Origin: Holophagales bacterium
GTDB lineage: Bacteria; Acidobacteriota; Thermoanaerobaculia; Multivoradales; Multivoraceae
DNA length: 64,000 bases
Assembly (NCBI GenBank): GCA_009845425.1
Contig: VXZQ01000004.1
Coordinates: 54,494-118,493, forward strand
Direction of reading: 5' to 3'
The position numbers were made by a program, and so were the translations under genes. A model generated the notes under the pieces. It had not been told where the DNA came from, ran no database searches, and saw only the letters and a program-made list of their open reading frames with translations. Shown piece after piece: positions 8,350 to 18,422 of the stretch; positions within the stretch are counted from its first letter, which is position 1; the number at the start of each line of letters is the position of its first letter.

Positions 8350-8871
8350 CTACGACCGGAAGTTCCAGAGCGAGTACGCCACGAGCCACCGGCCGTCCGG
8401 CGCGCGGCGCATCAGCCGCATCCAGTTGCCTTCGGACTCCGTCGTCGGTGAGCCGTCCTTCGGCGTGACCGTCAGCAGGAAGGTTCCGCGAACATAGGCC
8501 AGCTCGCCGCTGAACTCGGTCTCGATGACCTGCATCTGCACGTTGAGGTCCGCCGTCTCGAACGCCTGCGCGATGTTCTGCCGAATCGACTCCCGACCGC
8601 TGACCGGCAGTGCGTCCGGCGGCATGCGCACCGCGTCCGCCGCGTACGAGGCCACCACCCCGTCGGCGTCGCCGCTGTTCATGGCGACCATGTAGTCGGC
8701 GATGAGGGCGTTCAGGGCGCTCTCGTCGCCGATGCTCCGTTCCACGGCGTTCGGATCCTCGGCCGGCTCTTCCTCGACCGGAGGGCAGGCCGCCAGAAAG
8801 AGGCCGGCGAGGAGGACCGCGAGAAGGGTCAGCACCGGGCGTTCACGCATGGGGGTCGCACTCTCCATCAT
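8350..8871 (-). CDS. SnoaL/DUF4440-like lipoprotein B
   Basis: About 173 residues. The frame opens with TTG-ATG-ATG; I use the ATG at 8871, although the TTG at 8874 overlaps the upstream stop. The N-terminus has a lipoprotein signal with lipobox L-A-A-C followed by a Pro/Glu-rich linker. The rest is an NTF2-like fold of the DUF4440/SnoaL type: L-I-A-D-Y-M-V-A-M-N-S-G-D-A-D-G, then Y-A-A-D-A-V-R-M-P and later W-M-R-L-M-R-R. Such domains bind small ligands or act as isomerases; the role here is unknown. It is a tandem paralogue of the preceding gene and is translationally coupled to it. Confidence 0.78.
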   Translation of the reverse strand: MMESATPMRERPVLTLLAVLLAGLFLAACPPVEEEPAEDPNAVERSIGDESALNALIADYMVAMNSGDADGVVASYAADAVRMPPDALPVSGRESIRQNIAQAFETADLNVQMQVIETEFSGELAYVRGTFLLTVTPKDGSPTTESEGNWMRLMRRAPDGRWLVAYSLWNFRS

Positions 8872-9419
8872 CAACCCTCCTCCGCCGGAGCCTCGGGCGC
8901 CTCACCCGGCGGGTGGTCGCGGTTCGACATTTCCCTCGCGATCAACCACGAACCGTCCTCGCCGCGGCGCATCAGGTCCATCCACTTACCCGTTTCCTGG
9001 TAGACGACGGAGCCATCCTCCTTCGAGCTGAGGGTGATCGCGTACGTGCCGCGCACGAACGCCATGTTGCCGCTGTAGTCGCTCTCATCAAGGTGGAGCT
9101 GGATGTCCCAGTCGTTGTCCGCATAGTCGGCGGCCGCGAACAGCCGGATCGCGTCCCGTCCTTCGATTGGCCTGCTGTTGGCGTTGATCCGCACGGCGTC
9201 CTCGGTGTACAGCACCGCGAGACCGTCCGCGTCACCCCGGTTCACCGCCTGCAGGTACTTGGCAAGCAGTTCGTTCAGGGCTGCTTCGTTCTCGGCCACC
9301 GGATCCACCTCCGGCGCGGGCTCCTCCACCGGAGGCGCCGCGCAGCCCGCGGCAAGAACCAGAACCGCGCTCAACACGAGGGTCGCAGAGATCCTCCGGA
9401 GGGTTCCTCGATCTCCCAT
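8871..9419 (-). CDS. SnoaL/DUF4440-like lipoprotein A
   Basis: A 182-residue lipoprotein beginning M-G-D-R-G-T, with a signal peptide ending V-L-A-A-G-C and a Pro/Glu/Val linker. The NTF2-like domain aligns with the downstream gene along its length (A-L-N-E-L-L-A-K-Y-L, Y-T-E-D-A-V-R-I, F-V-R-G-T-Y, W-M-D-L-M-R-R-G-E-D-G-S-W), so the two arose by tandem duplication. A strong Shine-Dalgarno (AAAGGAGG on the minus strand, 9426-9433) supports this start. It is the first gene of the minus-strand run and is divergent from the fusion gene at 9533; the promoter should lie in the 113-base gap. Confidence 0.8.
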   Translation of the reverse strand: MGDRGTLRRISATLVLSAVLVLAAGCAAPPVEEPAPEVDPVAENEAALNELLAKYLQAVNRGDADGLAVLYTEDAVRINANSRPIEGRDAIRLFAAADYADNDWDIQLHLDESDYSGNMAFVRGTYAITLSSKEDGSVVYQETGKWMDLMRRGEDGSWLIAREMSNRDHPPGEAPEAPAEEG

Positions 9420-9532
9420 GCCGGACCTCCTTTCTGCGGCAGAGCCGCTGTCTCGATGTCGCTTGTCCCGTATAACTCCTAGGCTAGCACCTGGATTCCA
9501 GAAAGTAGGCTTCCGGCGCTCCGGAGTCCGCC

Positions 9533-11590
9533 GTGACGCGTACCTCTTCGACCTTCTTGACCATTGGAGCCGGCGCGTTGGCCGGCGCCGCGGGACCCCT
9601 GCCCTGGATCGCGGGGTCGTTCACCGTTGTTCAACCAGGGCTTGCGAAGTGGCTGCTCGGAGCGGCGGTTGTGGCCGGAACGGCAGCCGTGCTGGCCGCA
9701 GCCGTCTGCCGCCAGGGCCATCCGGCGGCCCGCATCGCCGTGCTCCTGACCGGTCTCCTGGCCGCGGCATCGAGCCCGGCCTTCGTCGCGCTTCTCGCTC
9801 GCCAGGCGCCAGCCGAACCACGCCTCGTCGGAGTCGCTCCGACCGTTGCCGCGACGACGACGGACCAGCTTCGCGTCCTCCAACTGAACGCCTTCCACGG
9901 CTACCCGGACCCCGAGGGACGGCTGGTAGTCCGGGAGCATGGATCGGACCGGCTGCGCCGAGCCGAGCACCTGGCGACTGAAGTCTCACGCCTGCAACCG
10001 GATGTCGTGGTGCTGCAGGAAGCGTGGTGTGGGGTCCATGAAGGCTGCCTCGCCGACTATCTGGCCGGGAAACTCGGTTTCCATGCCGTCTACGCGCGAG
10101 CCAACGGCTCGCTGCGGTGGCTGGGCTTCGAGGAAGGGTCGGCCATCCTCAGCCGATTCCCCATCGCCGACCCGCGGGTGTGGCCGCTCGGGCCCGACCG
10201 CGACGCCTTCGAGCGCCGCATTGCGTTGACCGCCCGCATCGACCACCCCGGTCTGCCCTTCGAGCTGGTCGGCGTGCACCTCGCCAACGGCGACACCGAC
10301 CTCGCCGGCGCCCAGGCCGCGGGTCTCCTGCAACGTCTCGGCGGCCCTGAACGCCCTGTCCTGGTCGCCGGCGACCTGAACCTGCCCAGCGACCACACCG
10401 TCCTGACCCGTTTCCAGGAGGCCGGCTACCGCGATCTCGTGGTCGGCGGCATCGACCACGTCCTGCTCGACGCCACCAACTCCGGCTGGTGGCCGTTGTG
10501 GACCGAGTGGGCGGAAACCGACGCGATCTCGGATCACCCGGGCATCCTGGTCGAGTTCCAGTTGCCGGTCCCCCCGGCCGACCACGACTGGCACGGTGAC
10601 TGGAAGCTCGCCACGGCCGACCAGGTCGGGCTCGACGCGGGCCGGCTGGAGCAGGCGGTCCAGGACATCGGTGAACTCGAGGGTGTTCACGGCCTCCTGA
10701 TCGCGCGGCGTGGTCGGCTGGTCGTGGAGCGCTACTTCCGCGGCTCCGCCGGCAACCGCCCGCACAACCTGAAGTCGGCCTCGAAGAGCGTGCTCTCGGC
10801 GCTTGCCGGTCTGGCCATCGAGCAGGGCCTGCTGAACCTCGATCAGCCGATCGTCGACTTCCTGCCCGAAGCCGCCGGCCTCGACGACACAGGCAAAGGG
10901 GCGATCACGGTGCGCCACCTGCTGACGATGACCTCGGGCCTCGAATCGACCAGCTTCGGCAACTACGGTTCCTGGGTCGCGTCCCGCAACTGGGTCCGGG
11001 CCGCCCTGGCGCGGCCGCTCCAGGCCGAGCCGGGAACCCGCTTCTCGTACAGCACCGGCGGCACCCACCTGCTGTCGGCGACTCTCTCCCGCGCCGCCGG
11101 CCGGAGCACCCACGACTTCGCCCGCGAGCACCTCTTCGCTCCGCTCGGAATCCGCCGCTCGGCCTGGGCCCGCGACCGGCAGGGCGTCCACATGGGCGGG
11201 AACAACCTGTCCCTTCTGCCGCGGGACATGCTGAAGTTCGGTCAGCTCTACCTGAACCGGGGGCGCTGGAACGGCAGGCAACTACTGCCGTGGCAGTGGG
11301 TCGACGAGTCCACTCGTCCCGGCCTCGTCGGGCCGCGGGGTCGCGGCCGGATCTACGGCGGCTACGGCTACCTGTGGTGGCTCCGCGGACACCGGGAACG
11401 CGGCGCCTACATCGCCAGCGGCTACGGCGGCCAGTACATCTACGTGGCGCCCGCCGAGAGTCTGGTCGTCGTCGTCATCTCGACGGAGATCTCCAAGGGA
11501 CGCGGGTGGCGGGGCGAGCTGTTCGGGATGATCCGCGAGAGCGTGGCCGGAAGCGTGATCGACCGGTACGAGCGCCGGTCGCCGTTGTAG
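9533..11590 (+). CDS. Endonuclease/exonuclease/phosphatase-serine hydrolase fusion
   Basis: A 685-residue protein from GTG 9533, with GGAG six bases upstream. Three N-terminal hydrophobic segments (about residues 5-105) are followed by an EEP domain (about 110-345) with Q-L-N-A-F-H-G, V-V-L-Q-E-A-W, G-V-H-L-A-N-G-D, V-A-G-D-L-N-L-P-S and I-S-D-H-P, the metal-dependent phosphoesterase motifs. The second half (about 360-680) is a beta-lactamase/class C-like serine hydrolase with S-A-S-K (Ser415, Lys418) and Tyr506 in Y-S-T. Both domains keep their catalytic motifs. The catalytic domains are probably periplasmic. The substrate is unknown; a two-step lipid, nucleotide or cell-wall hydrolase is possible. 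It lies 16 bases before the cytochrome gene and may head the long operon. Confidence 0.82.
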   Translation: MTRTSSTFLTIGAGALAGAAGPLPWIAGSFTVVQPGLAKWLLGAAVVAGTAAVLAAAVCRQGHPAARIAVLLTGLLAAASSPAFVALLARQAPAEPRLVGVAPTVAATTTDQLRVLQLNAFHGYPDPEGRLVVREHGSDRLRRAEHLATEVSRLQPDVVVLQEAWCGVHEGCLADYLAGKLGFHAVYARANGSLRWLGFEEGSAILSRFPIADPRVWPLGPDRDAFERRIALTARIDHPGLPFELVGVHLANGDTDLAGAQAAGLLQRLGGPERPVLVAGDLNLPSDHTVLTRFQEAGYRDLVVGGIDHVLLDATNSGWWPLWTEWAETDAISDHPGILVEFQLPVPPADHDWHGDWKLATADQVGLDAGRLEQAVQDIGELEGVHGLLIARRGRLVVERYFRGSAGNRPHNLKSASKSVLSALAGLAIEQGLLNLDQPIVDFLPEAAGLDDTGKGAITVRHLLTMTSGLESTSFGNYGSWVASRNWVRAALARPLQAEPGTRFSYSTGGTHLLSATLSRAAGRSTHDFAREHLFAPLGIRRSAWARDRQGVHMGGNNLSLLPRDMLKFGQLYLNRGRWNGRQLLPWQWVDESTRPGLVGPRGRGRIYGGYGYLWWLRGHRERGAYIASGYGGQYIYVAPAESLVVVVISTEISKGRGWRGELFGMIRESVAGSVIDRYERRSPL

Positions 11591-11606
11591 ACTGAACAGC
11601 GTTCCA

Positions 11607-14600
11607 ATGAAGACGAAAGAGAGGATCTCGCCGCGTTTCGGCGCCGCGATCCTGGCTGCTGTATTGCTCGGCGCCGGACCGGCCGCCTCGGCGGAGTTCG
11701 CCCCTGAGGACCTCGAGTTCTTCGAGCAGAAGATCCGGCCGGTTCTGGTCGAGCACTGCTACACCTGCCACAACAGCACCGAGATCGCGGAGAGCGGTCT
11801 GCGCCTGGACTATCGCGGCGGCATGCTCGAAGGCGGCATGCGGGGCCCCGCCATCGAGCCGGGCAAGCCGCGCAGCAGCCTCCTGCTGCGCGCCATGAGG
11901 CACCCGAGCCTCGACTTCCGGATGCCGCTGGGGGGCGCGAAGCTGCCCGACGACGTGGTCGCCGACTTCGAGCGCTGGATCGAAATCGGCGCGCCCGATC
12001 CCAGGGACGAACCGCCCTCCGCCGACGCGCTCAAGGAAGCGACCGCGTGGCGGACGATCCTGGAACAGCGGAAGAGCTGGTGGAGCCTCCAGCCCATCGA
12101 CGACCCGGAACCGCCTCAGGTCACCGACGCGAACTGGTCGCGCGACTGGTCGGGGAGTGCGATCGACCGCTTCCTGGCCCGTGGCATCGCCGATGCCGGG
12201 CTCGAACCCGCGCCGCTGGCCGAGCCGCGGACCGTGATGCGCCGGCTCTCATACGTGCTCACCGGCCTGCCTCCGACACCCGCCCAGGTCGACGACTTCG
12301 AGCGCCGCGCCGCGGTCGACCGGGACGCCGCGGTCGCGGAGGAAATCGACCGGCTGCTCGCCGACCCGGCCTTCGGCGAGCGCTGGGCGCGGCACTGGAT
12401 GGACTGGGTCCGCTACGCCGAGACGCACGGCAGCGAGGGTGACCCCCCGGTTCCCTACGCCTGGCGCTACCGCGACTACCTAATCCGGGCACTGAATGGC
12501 GACGTTCCGATCGACCAGTTGATTCGCGAGCACCTGGCCGGCGACCTCCTCGACGAGCCACGGATGAACGCCGAACTCGGGATCAACGAGTCGGCCATCG
12601 GCATCGCCCAGTACCGCTTCGTCCTGCACGGTTTCGGACCCACCGACGCCCTCGACGAACAGGTCCGCTTCACCGAGAACCAGATCGACGTCGTCTCCAA
12701 GGCGTTCCTCGGGATGACCGTCGCCTGCGCCCGCTGCCACGACCACAAGTTCGACGCGATCAGCCAGACCGACTTCTACGCCCTTTACGGCACGATGGTG
12801 AACGGCCGCCCGGGGGTTCAGACGATCGATGACGAAGCGCGGCGGAACGCTCACCGTGACGACCTGATCCGGCTGAAGGACGAGTTGAGGCAGGTGCTGG
12901 CCGAGGCATGGCTCGAAGCCGCCGCCGAGGTGCCGGCCAGGCTGCAACAGCCGGACGGCCCGTGGGCCGCGGCACTCACGGGCGGCCAGTCGCCCTACGA
13001 CCCGCTCTACGCCTGGGTGCGAGCAGGCCGGGTCCGGGGCCGCGGAGCCTTCGCGAAGCAGTGGCAGGAACTGTCCGCCGCCTACGAACGGAGCCGGCAG
13101 CAACTCGAGGCCCGCCGACAGGCGCCCGCCGTCCAGCGTTGGGACCTGAGCCGAACCAGGGACGTTGAGCAGTGGTACCGGCACGGCAACGGCCTTGCCG
13201 ATGCGAAGCCGCAGGCAGCCGGGAGCTACGAGGTCGCCCAGGGCGGCGGGACGATCGTCGCCGACATCCTGCCCGGCGGCGTCTACACGCACTCACTCAC
13301 CAACCGCCACAACGGCACCTTCTCGTCACCGCGGTTTCTCATCGAGGCCAATCAGAAGCTGGCGGTGCGGATCGCCGGCCGCGGCGGCGCCGTCGCACGC
13401 TACGCGGTCCAGAACTACCCCCAACGAGGCGAGGTCCATCCGATCGAGACCCTCTCGGACGGCGCATGGCGATGGCAGCACTGGGACCTCGCCTACTGGG
13501 ATGGCGACCATGCCTACATCGAGCTGGTGACGGCCGCCGATCACCCGATGACCGGAGAGAGTTCCGGCGGGCGGTCGGACCGCTCCTGGTTCGGGATCAC
13601 CGAGGCGGTCGTGCTCGACGAGAACGCCCAGCTTCCCCGCGACCAGCCGGCCGAGTTCACCGCGGCCCTGTTCGAGATCGAAGGCGCGCCCGGCGACCGC
13701 GGCGAACTGGCGGCCCGCTATGGCCAAGCGGTTCAGGGCGCGGTCGCGGCCTGGCGCGACGGTTCGATGACCGACGCCCAGGCACGTTTCCTCGCGAGCT
13801 TCGTTCGCCGCGGCCTGCTTCCCAACGACACGGACGAGGTGCCTGAAGCGGGGCCGATCGTCGACTCGATCCGGCGGCTCGAGGAGGCGATCCCCGCGCC
13901 GACCCGCTCCCCCGCGGTGCTCGCCGGCCCGCGCTTCGATCAGCCCCTGATGGAGCGGGGCAATCACCGGCAGCTCGGTGAAGCCGTGCCGCAGCGGTTC
14001 CTCGAAGCGATCGACCCCGAGCCGTACCCCGACTCGGTTCATCCGCGACTGGCCCTGGCCGGGAGCATCCTCGACCCCGGCAATCCGCTCACGGCCCGCG
14101 TCATCGCGAACCGCCTCTGGGCCCACACCTTCGGGCGCGGGATCGTCGGCACGCCGGACAACTTCGGGCAGATGGGTGAGCTCCCGTCGAACGCCGCCCT
14201 TCTCGATCACCTGGCGACGACGCTTCGGGAGGACGGCTGGTCCCTCAAGACGTTCGTGCGGCGGCTCGCCTCCACCCGGGCCTTCCAGCTCGAGTCGACG
14301 CCGGAGCCGGCCGCCCGGGAACGGGATCCGCGGAACGATCTCCTTTCCCACGCTCACCTGCGCCGTCTGGAGGCCGAGGCCGTGCGCGACTCGATGCTGA
14401 TTGCCGCCGGTCAACTCGAACCGGTCACCGCCAGCGAGACCCTTCCGGAAACCGGCTGGTCGAACAGGCGCAGCGTCTACGTTCAGGTCATTCGGAATCA
14501 GCCGGATCCCCTGCTCCACACACTCGACCTGCCCACGCCGGTGACGACCAAGGGCCAGCGCGACCAGACGAACGTGCCCGCCCAGTCGCTGCTCATGATG

Positions 14601-15527
14601 AACAACACCCAGGTCATGCACCTGGCCGCCCGCTTCGCCGAGCGAATCGCCGAGGATCCCGACCTGCACAGCGACCGGGAACGAATCGTCGCCATGTTCC
14701 GCCTCGCCCTCGGCCGGTCCCCGACCGAGCCGGAACTCGGATCGGCCGAGCAGTTCCTCAACCGGGCCCAGGACCGGAAGCCCGCCCAGGAGGACGTGGA
14801 AGCCTGGAGCGAGGCGGCCAGGGACCGCCGCGAAGAGAGCGCCGAGATCCGCGATTTCACCGCGGACAAGACGCGGGGAGTGCTCCGCTTCTACCACCGG
14901 GCGTCGGCCCCCAAGGCGATCGCCGCGTGGGAGTTCGACGACGCGCCGAAGAACGGCCGCGTCTACGATGCCATCGGTTTTCTTCCACTCAAGCTGGGCC
15001 GTCACGTCCGCGTGGGCGACGGCGCACTGTGGCTGGGGACGTCGGATGTCGTGGCGACGAAGCCAATCCGGCGGACGCTGGACGAATACACGCTCGAGGC
15101 GTGGGTCGCCAGCGGAGCGGAAGCAGGGCCGGCTCACTTGGTGCTAACCCGGGACCGCAAGAGCGCCTGGACCGCGTACCGGAACGGAGCCGAGGCCGAT
15201 CCGGAAAGCCTCCGCCAGGAACTTCCGATGAGCCTGGAGAAGGGACGCCTCCTGTTCGCGGGCGCCGGAGACGCGCCCCTGGGGGTGCTTCAGGCCCGCC
15301 TCTACGACCGAGTACTGGTTCCCGCCGACGTCGCAGCCTCCGCACTCGGGAACATCGAAGCACCGTCGGAAGCCGAGCAGGCACGGATCTACCGCAGCAG
15401 TTGGTCCCACATCGCGCGCCTCGAGGCGGAAGCTGACCAACTCGAGAAGAGCGCCGGCGGCGGCGACGCATGGCGCCGATTGGCGCACGCCATGTTCAAC
15501 CTGAAGGAGTTCATGTACCTCCGATGA
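11607..15527 (+). CDS. PSD1-type cytochrome c protein (DUF1549/DUF1553), large
   Basis: A 1306-residue exported protein. A Sec signal ends near residue 29, followed by a planctomycete-type cytochrome c domain with C51-Y-T-C-H55 for covalent heme. The DUF1549 domain (about 185-410) holds a second C-x-x-C-H at Cys374 ([10 protein letters not shown]). DUF1553 (about 770-1090) carries R-V-I-A-N-R-L-W and Q-S-L-L-M-M-N-N. The last 220 residues contain an inserted segment (A-W-E-F-D-D ... L-E-A-W-V) that looks like a LamG/concanavalin-fold domain. The family occurs beside DUF1501 proteins, as here, and is presumed to act in periplasmic oxidation of polymers; no reaction is proven. The stop overlaps the next start by 4 bases (ATGA). 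Confidence 0.88.
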   Translation: MKTKERISPRFGAAILAAVLLGAGPAASAEFAPEDLEFFEQKIRPVLVEHCYTCHNSTEIAESGLRLDYRGGMLEGGMRGPAIEPGKPRSSLLLRAMRHPSLDFRMPLGGAKLPDDVVADFERWIEIGAPDPRDEPPSADALKEATAWRTILEQRKSWWSLQPIDDPEPPQVTDANWSRDWSGSAIDRFLARGIADAGLEPAPLAEPRTVMRRLSYVLTGLPPTPAQVDDFERRAAVDRDAAVAEEIDRLLADPAFGERWARHWMDWVRYAETHGSEGDPPVPYAWRYRDYLIRALNGDVPIDQLIREHLAGDLLDEPRMNAELGINESAIGIAQYRFVLHGFGPTDALDEQVRFTENQIDVVSKAFLGMTVACARCHDHKFDAISQTDFYALYGTMVNGRPGVQTIDDEARRNAHRDDLIRLKDELRQVLAEAWLEAAAEVPARLQQPDGPWAAALTGGQSPYDPLYAWVRAGRVRGRGAFAKQWQELSAAYERSRQQLEARRQAPAVQRWDLSRTRDVEQWYRHGNGLADAKPQAAGSYEVAQGGGTIVADILPGGVYTHSLTNRHNGTFSSPRFLIEANQKLAVRIAGRGGAVARYAVQNYPQRGEVHPIETLSDGAWRWQHWDLAYWDGDHAYIELVTAADHPMTGESSGGRSDRSWFGITEAVVLDENAQLPRDQPAEFTAALFEIEGAPGDRGELAARYGQAVQGAVAAWRDGSMTDAQARFLASFVRRGLLPNDTDEVPEAGPIVDSIRRLEEAIPAPTRSPAVLAGPRFDQPLMERGNHRQLGEAVPQRFLEAIDPEPYPDSVHPRLALAGSILDPGNPLTARVIANRLWAHTFGRGIVGTPDNFGQMGELPSNAALLDHLATTLREDGWSLKTFVRRLASTRAFQLESTPEPAARERDPRNDLLSHAHLRRLEAEAVRDSMLIAAGQLEPVTASETLPETGWSNRRSVYVQVIRNQPDPLLHTLDLPTPVTTKGQRDQTNVPAQSLLMMNNTQVMHLAARFAERIAEDPDLHSDRERIVAMFRLALGRSPTEPELGSAEQFLNRAQDRKPAQEDVEAWSEAARDRREESAEIRDFTADKTRGVLRFYHRASAPKAIAAWEFDDAPKNGRVYDAIGFLPLKLGRHVRVGDGALWLGTSDVVATKPIRRTLDEYTLEAWVASGAEAGPAHLVLTRDRKSAWTAYRNGAEADPESLRQELPMSLEKGRLLFAGAGDAPLGVLQARLYDRVLVPADVAASALGNIEAPSEAEQARIYRSSWSHIARLEAEADQLEKSAGGGDAWRRLAHAMFNLKEFMYLR

Positions 15528-16942
15528 GCGACCACCAGTGTTCCTTGATGAGCCGCCGGCAGATGCTGGCCCAGGTCTCGACCGGGTTCGGCGCCATCGC
15601 GCTGAACGGCATGCTCGGCTCGGCGCTCCTGCCCGGAGCGGCCCATGGCGCGCCAAGAGCGCGCGCCCGGCACGTCATCTTCTGCTACATGTCGGGCGGC
15701 GTGTCCCAGGTCGACTCGTTCGACCCGAAGCCGCGGCTCGACCGCGATCACGGCAAGCCGATGCCGACGAAGATCGAGCGCACCCAGTTCAACGAGAACG
15801 GCAACATCTTCGCCTCGCCCTTCCCGTTCAAGGAGTACGGCGAGAGCGGCATCCCGGTCAGCAGCATGTTCCCCCACGTCGGCGAGTGCGTCGACGATCT
15901 GGCAGTCATCCGCTCGATGACCAGCACGGTGAACGAGCACGCCCAAGGCAACTACTTCTTCCATACCGGCTTCCCGCTGGTGGGTCACCCGTCCGCGGGC
16001 GCCTGGGTGAACTACGGGCTCGGCACCGAGAACGAGAACCTGCCCGGCTTCGTCGTCCTGCAAAGCGGCCAGGCCGGCATCCCGCACGGTGGCGTCGGCA
16101 TCTACAGCAACGGCTACCTGCCGGCCGAGTTCCAAGGCTCCATCATGCGCGGCGACGCCGAGGACGCGGTCCAGAACATCCAGGCGCTGGAGGCTCCTAC
16201 GGCCCAGCGTGAGCGGCTCGACTTCGTCCAGGAGATGGACCAGGCCTTCCTCGAGCGGCTCGGCGGCCACGCCGACGTCGAGGCGGCGGTCCGCAACTAC
16301 GAGACCGCGTTCAGGATGCAGGCCGAAGTGCCCGAACTCTGCGACATCAGCGGTGAGACCCGGGCGACGCGCGAGCTCTACGCGCTGGACCACCCGAACC
16401 AGACGACGGCGGACTACGGCCGCCAGTGCCTGCTGGCGCGGCGGCTGGTCGAGCGCGGCGTCCGCTTCGTCGAACTGAGCTGCCTGCCGGAACCGGACGA
16501 CGCGGGCCAGGCCGCAAACCCGTGGGACCAGCACACCGGCCTCGAGGTCGGCCACCGGAACATGGCGCTCCAGGTCGATCAGCCGATCGCCGGGCTCCTG
16601 AAGGACCTGAAGGCCCGCGGCCTGCTCGACGAGACGCTCGTCATCTGGGCCGGCGAGTTCGGCCGCACCCCGTTCCACCAGGGCTCCGACGGCCGCGATC
16701 ACAACCCGTTCGGCTTCTCGATCTGGCTCGCCGGCGGCGGGATCAAGGGCGGCACGATCCACGGTGCGACGGACGACTTCGGCTACCACGTCGTCGAGGA
16801 CGAAGTCACGATCTACGACCTCTGGGCCACCGTCCTCCACCTCCTCGGCATCGACCACACCAACCTCACCTACCGCTACGGCGGCCGCGACTTTCGGCTC
16901 ACCGACGTTCACGGCAATGTCGTCTCCGACATCCTCGCGTAG
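15524..16942 (+). CDS. DUF1501 family protein, Tat-exported
   Basis: 472 residues from the ATG at 15524, which overlaps the upstream stop codon. The N-terminus has S-R-R-Q-M-L followed by a hydrophobic stretch, a twin-arginine signal. The body shows the DUF1501 pattern: [18 protein letters not shown], then E-F-G-R-T-P near residue 380 and G-R-D-H-N-P-F-G, which belongs to the alkaline-phosphatase/sulfatase-like fold. DUF1501 proteins are nearly always paired with DUF1549/1553 cytochromes, and this gene is coupled to one. The substrate is unknown. Tat export suggests cytosolic folding or cofactor loading before transport. Confidence 0.88.
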   Translation: MSDHQCSLMSRRQMLAQVSTGFGAIALNGMLGSALLPGAAHGAPRARARHVIFCYMSGGVSQVDSFDPKPRLDRDHGKPMPTKIERTQFNENGNIFASPFPFKEYGESGIPVSSMFPHVGECVDDLAVIRSMTSTVNEHAQGNYFFHTGFPLVGHPSAGAWVNYGLGTENENLPGFVVLQSGQAGIPHGGVGIYSNGYLPAEFQGSIMRGDAEDAVQNIQALEAPTAQRERLDFVQEMDQAFLERLGGHADVEAAVRNYETAFRMQAEVPELCDISGETRATRELYALDHPNQTTADYGRQCLLARRLVERGVRFVELSCLPEPDDAGQAANPWDQHTGLEVGHRNMALQVDQPIAGLLKDLKARGLLDETLVIWAGEFGRTPFHQGSDGRDHNPFGFSIWLAGGGIKGGTIHGATDDFGYHVVEDEVTIYDLWATVLHLLGIDHTNLTYRYGGRDFRLTDVHGNVVSDILA

Positions 16943-16946
16943 GGCG

Positions 16947-18422
16947 GTGGTGGGCACCCGCCTGAGTCGGGGTCGCGGGGGGCGGACTCCTGCGGCCGTC
17001 GGTGCGCCGGCCTTCTGGCCGGCATCCGCCGGAGGCGGAATCCGGGTCCTTGCCGCCGCAGTCGCGGCCGTGCTCTACGCGACGACCGCAGCTGCTCAGG
17101 AGTCAACTCCCAGCTACTACCGCGACGTCTGGCCGGTGATTCAGATGCGGTGTCAGGGGTGTCATCAGCCGGCGCAGTTGGGTGGCGAGTTGAACCTGAC
17201 CAGCTTCGACGGGCTCACGGCCGGCGGCATGAGCGGGCCGGCGTTCGTCGCCGGCAAGCCGGATGAGAGCCGGCTGCTGCAGATGCTTCGGGGGGAGATC
17301 GAACCGGCGATGCCGATGCGGGCGGAACCGCTGGCGGAGGCGGAGATTGCCGCGATCAGCGACTGGATCGCGGCCGGGGCCGCCGACGACACGCCGGACG
17401 AGATGAGGCTTGGTGCTGCGGCGGGGCCGATCGTCTACCACCAGCCGCCAGTGATCACGGCGGTCGCCTACTCCGCCAACGGGGAATGGCTCGCCGTGTC
17501 GGGCAACCGGGAGGTGCTGCTCCACCGTCGCTCGAAGATCGGCGGCGGCGACAGCCTGGAGGCTCGTTTCGGCAGCGTCTCGGAGCGCATCCAGGGGCTC
17601 GCGTTCCTCAGGAACGGGCGGCTGATCGCCACCGGCGGCACGCCCGCGCGCTTCGGCGAGATCCAGATCTGGGATGTCGAGGACCGGAAGCTCCGGGTGT
17701 CCAACATGCTCTGCCACGACACGCTGTTCGGCCTCGCCGTGTCGCCGGACGAACGTCGGCTCGCGATCGGCTGCGCCGATCACACGGTGCGCATCCACCA
17801 GGCGACCAGCGGCCGGGAGCTGCTGCGGTTGAACCACCACGAGAACTGGGTGCTCGGGGTCGTCTTCGGCGGCGACGGACGGCGGATCGTCTCCGTCGGC
17901 CGCGACCGGGCGGCCAAGCTGATCGACGCGTCGAGCGGCGCCTTCATCGAGAACATCAACCTGCTGCGCGGCGAGCTGGCGGCGATCATCCGGAATCCGC
18001 GAATCGAGGCGGTCGTCATCGGCGGTGAGGACCGCGTTCCCTACTACTACCGGATGGACCGCGCCCGGAAGATGCTGATCGCCGACGACTCGACCCTGGT
18101 CCGGGAGTTCGAGCGCCAGGACGGGGAGATCTTCGCGCTCGCGGTGGACCCGCGCGGCGACCGTCTCGCGGTGGGAGGCGCCGCCGCGACGGTGCCGATC
18201 TACGACCTGGAGACCGGCGAACTGGCCGCGACCGCCTCGGGCCACAGCGCCGGTATCTACACCATGGCGTTCGACCCGACCGGCGCCGAGCTGGCGACGG
18301 CGGGCTTCGACGGTCGCTTGAGGCTCTACCGCGCCGGCGACGGCGAACTGCTGCACGAGTTCGTACCGGTGCCGCTCGAAGGCAATCCCCAGGGAGTTAC
18401 GACCGCCGGAGGAGCGCCGTGA
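16947..18422 (+). CDS. Cytochrome c-WD40 repeat protein
   Basis: About 491 residues, starting at GTG 16947 (or GTG 16950). The n-region is long because a REP-like repeat (17001-17027) lies inside it; a signal peptide follows (V-L-A-A-A-V-A-A-V-L-Y, ending T-A-A-A-Q). The mature part opens with a planctomycete-type cytochrome c domain carrying C69-Q-G-C-H73. A propeller of WD40-like repeats runs from about residue 165 to the end (A-V-A-Y-S-A-N-G-E-W-L-A, W-D-V-E-D, L-A-V-S-P-D-E-R-R-L-A-I, M-A-F-D-P-T-G). The gene is sandwiched between DUF1501 and pre-peptidase genes of the same system and overlaps the latter (GTGA). It is probably an electron-carrying scaffold. Confidence 0.83.
   Translation: MVGTRLSRGRGGRTPAAVGAPAFWPASAGGGIRVLAAAVAAVLYATTAAAQESTPSYYRDVWPVIQMRCQGCHQPAQLGGELNLTSFDGLTAGGMSGPAFVAGKPDESRLLQMLRGEIEPAMPMRAEPLAEAEIAAISDWIAAGAADDTPDEMRLGAAAGPIVYHQPPVITAVAYSANGEWLAVSGNREVLLHRRSKIGGGDSLEARFGSVSERIQGLAFLRNGRLIATGGTPARFGEIQIWDVEDRKLRVSNMLCHDTLFGLAVSPDERRLAIGCADHTVRIHQATSGRELLRLNHHENWVLGVVFGGDGRRIVSVGRDRAAKLIDASSGAFIENINLLRGELAAIIRNPRIEAVVIGGEDRVPYYYRMDRARKMLIADDSTLVREFERQDGEIFALAVDPRGDRLAVGGAAATVPIYDLETGELAATASGHSAGIYTMAFDPTGAELATAGFDGRLRLYRAGDGELLHEFVPVPLEGNPQGVTTAGGAP
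17001..17027 (-). repeat. REP-like inverted repeat, copy 2
   Basis: On the minus strand this reads GGATGCCGGC, CAGAAG, GCCGGCGCACC: the same framework as 1206-1232 with a different six-base centre. A second small palindrome (TCCGCC-GGA-GGCGGA) follows immediately on the plus strand. The element lies within the extended N-terminal coding region assigned to the cytochrome-WD40 gene, so it either marks a wrong start call or was inserted there without breaking the frame. Confidence 0.5.

Noticed and set aside
9420..9532. Bidirectional promoter in the divergent gap
   Set aside because: TATAAC-like bases occur but no properly spaced -35 element was found on either strand.
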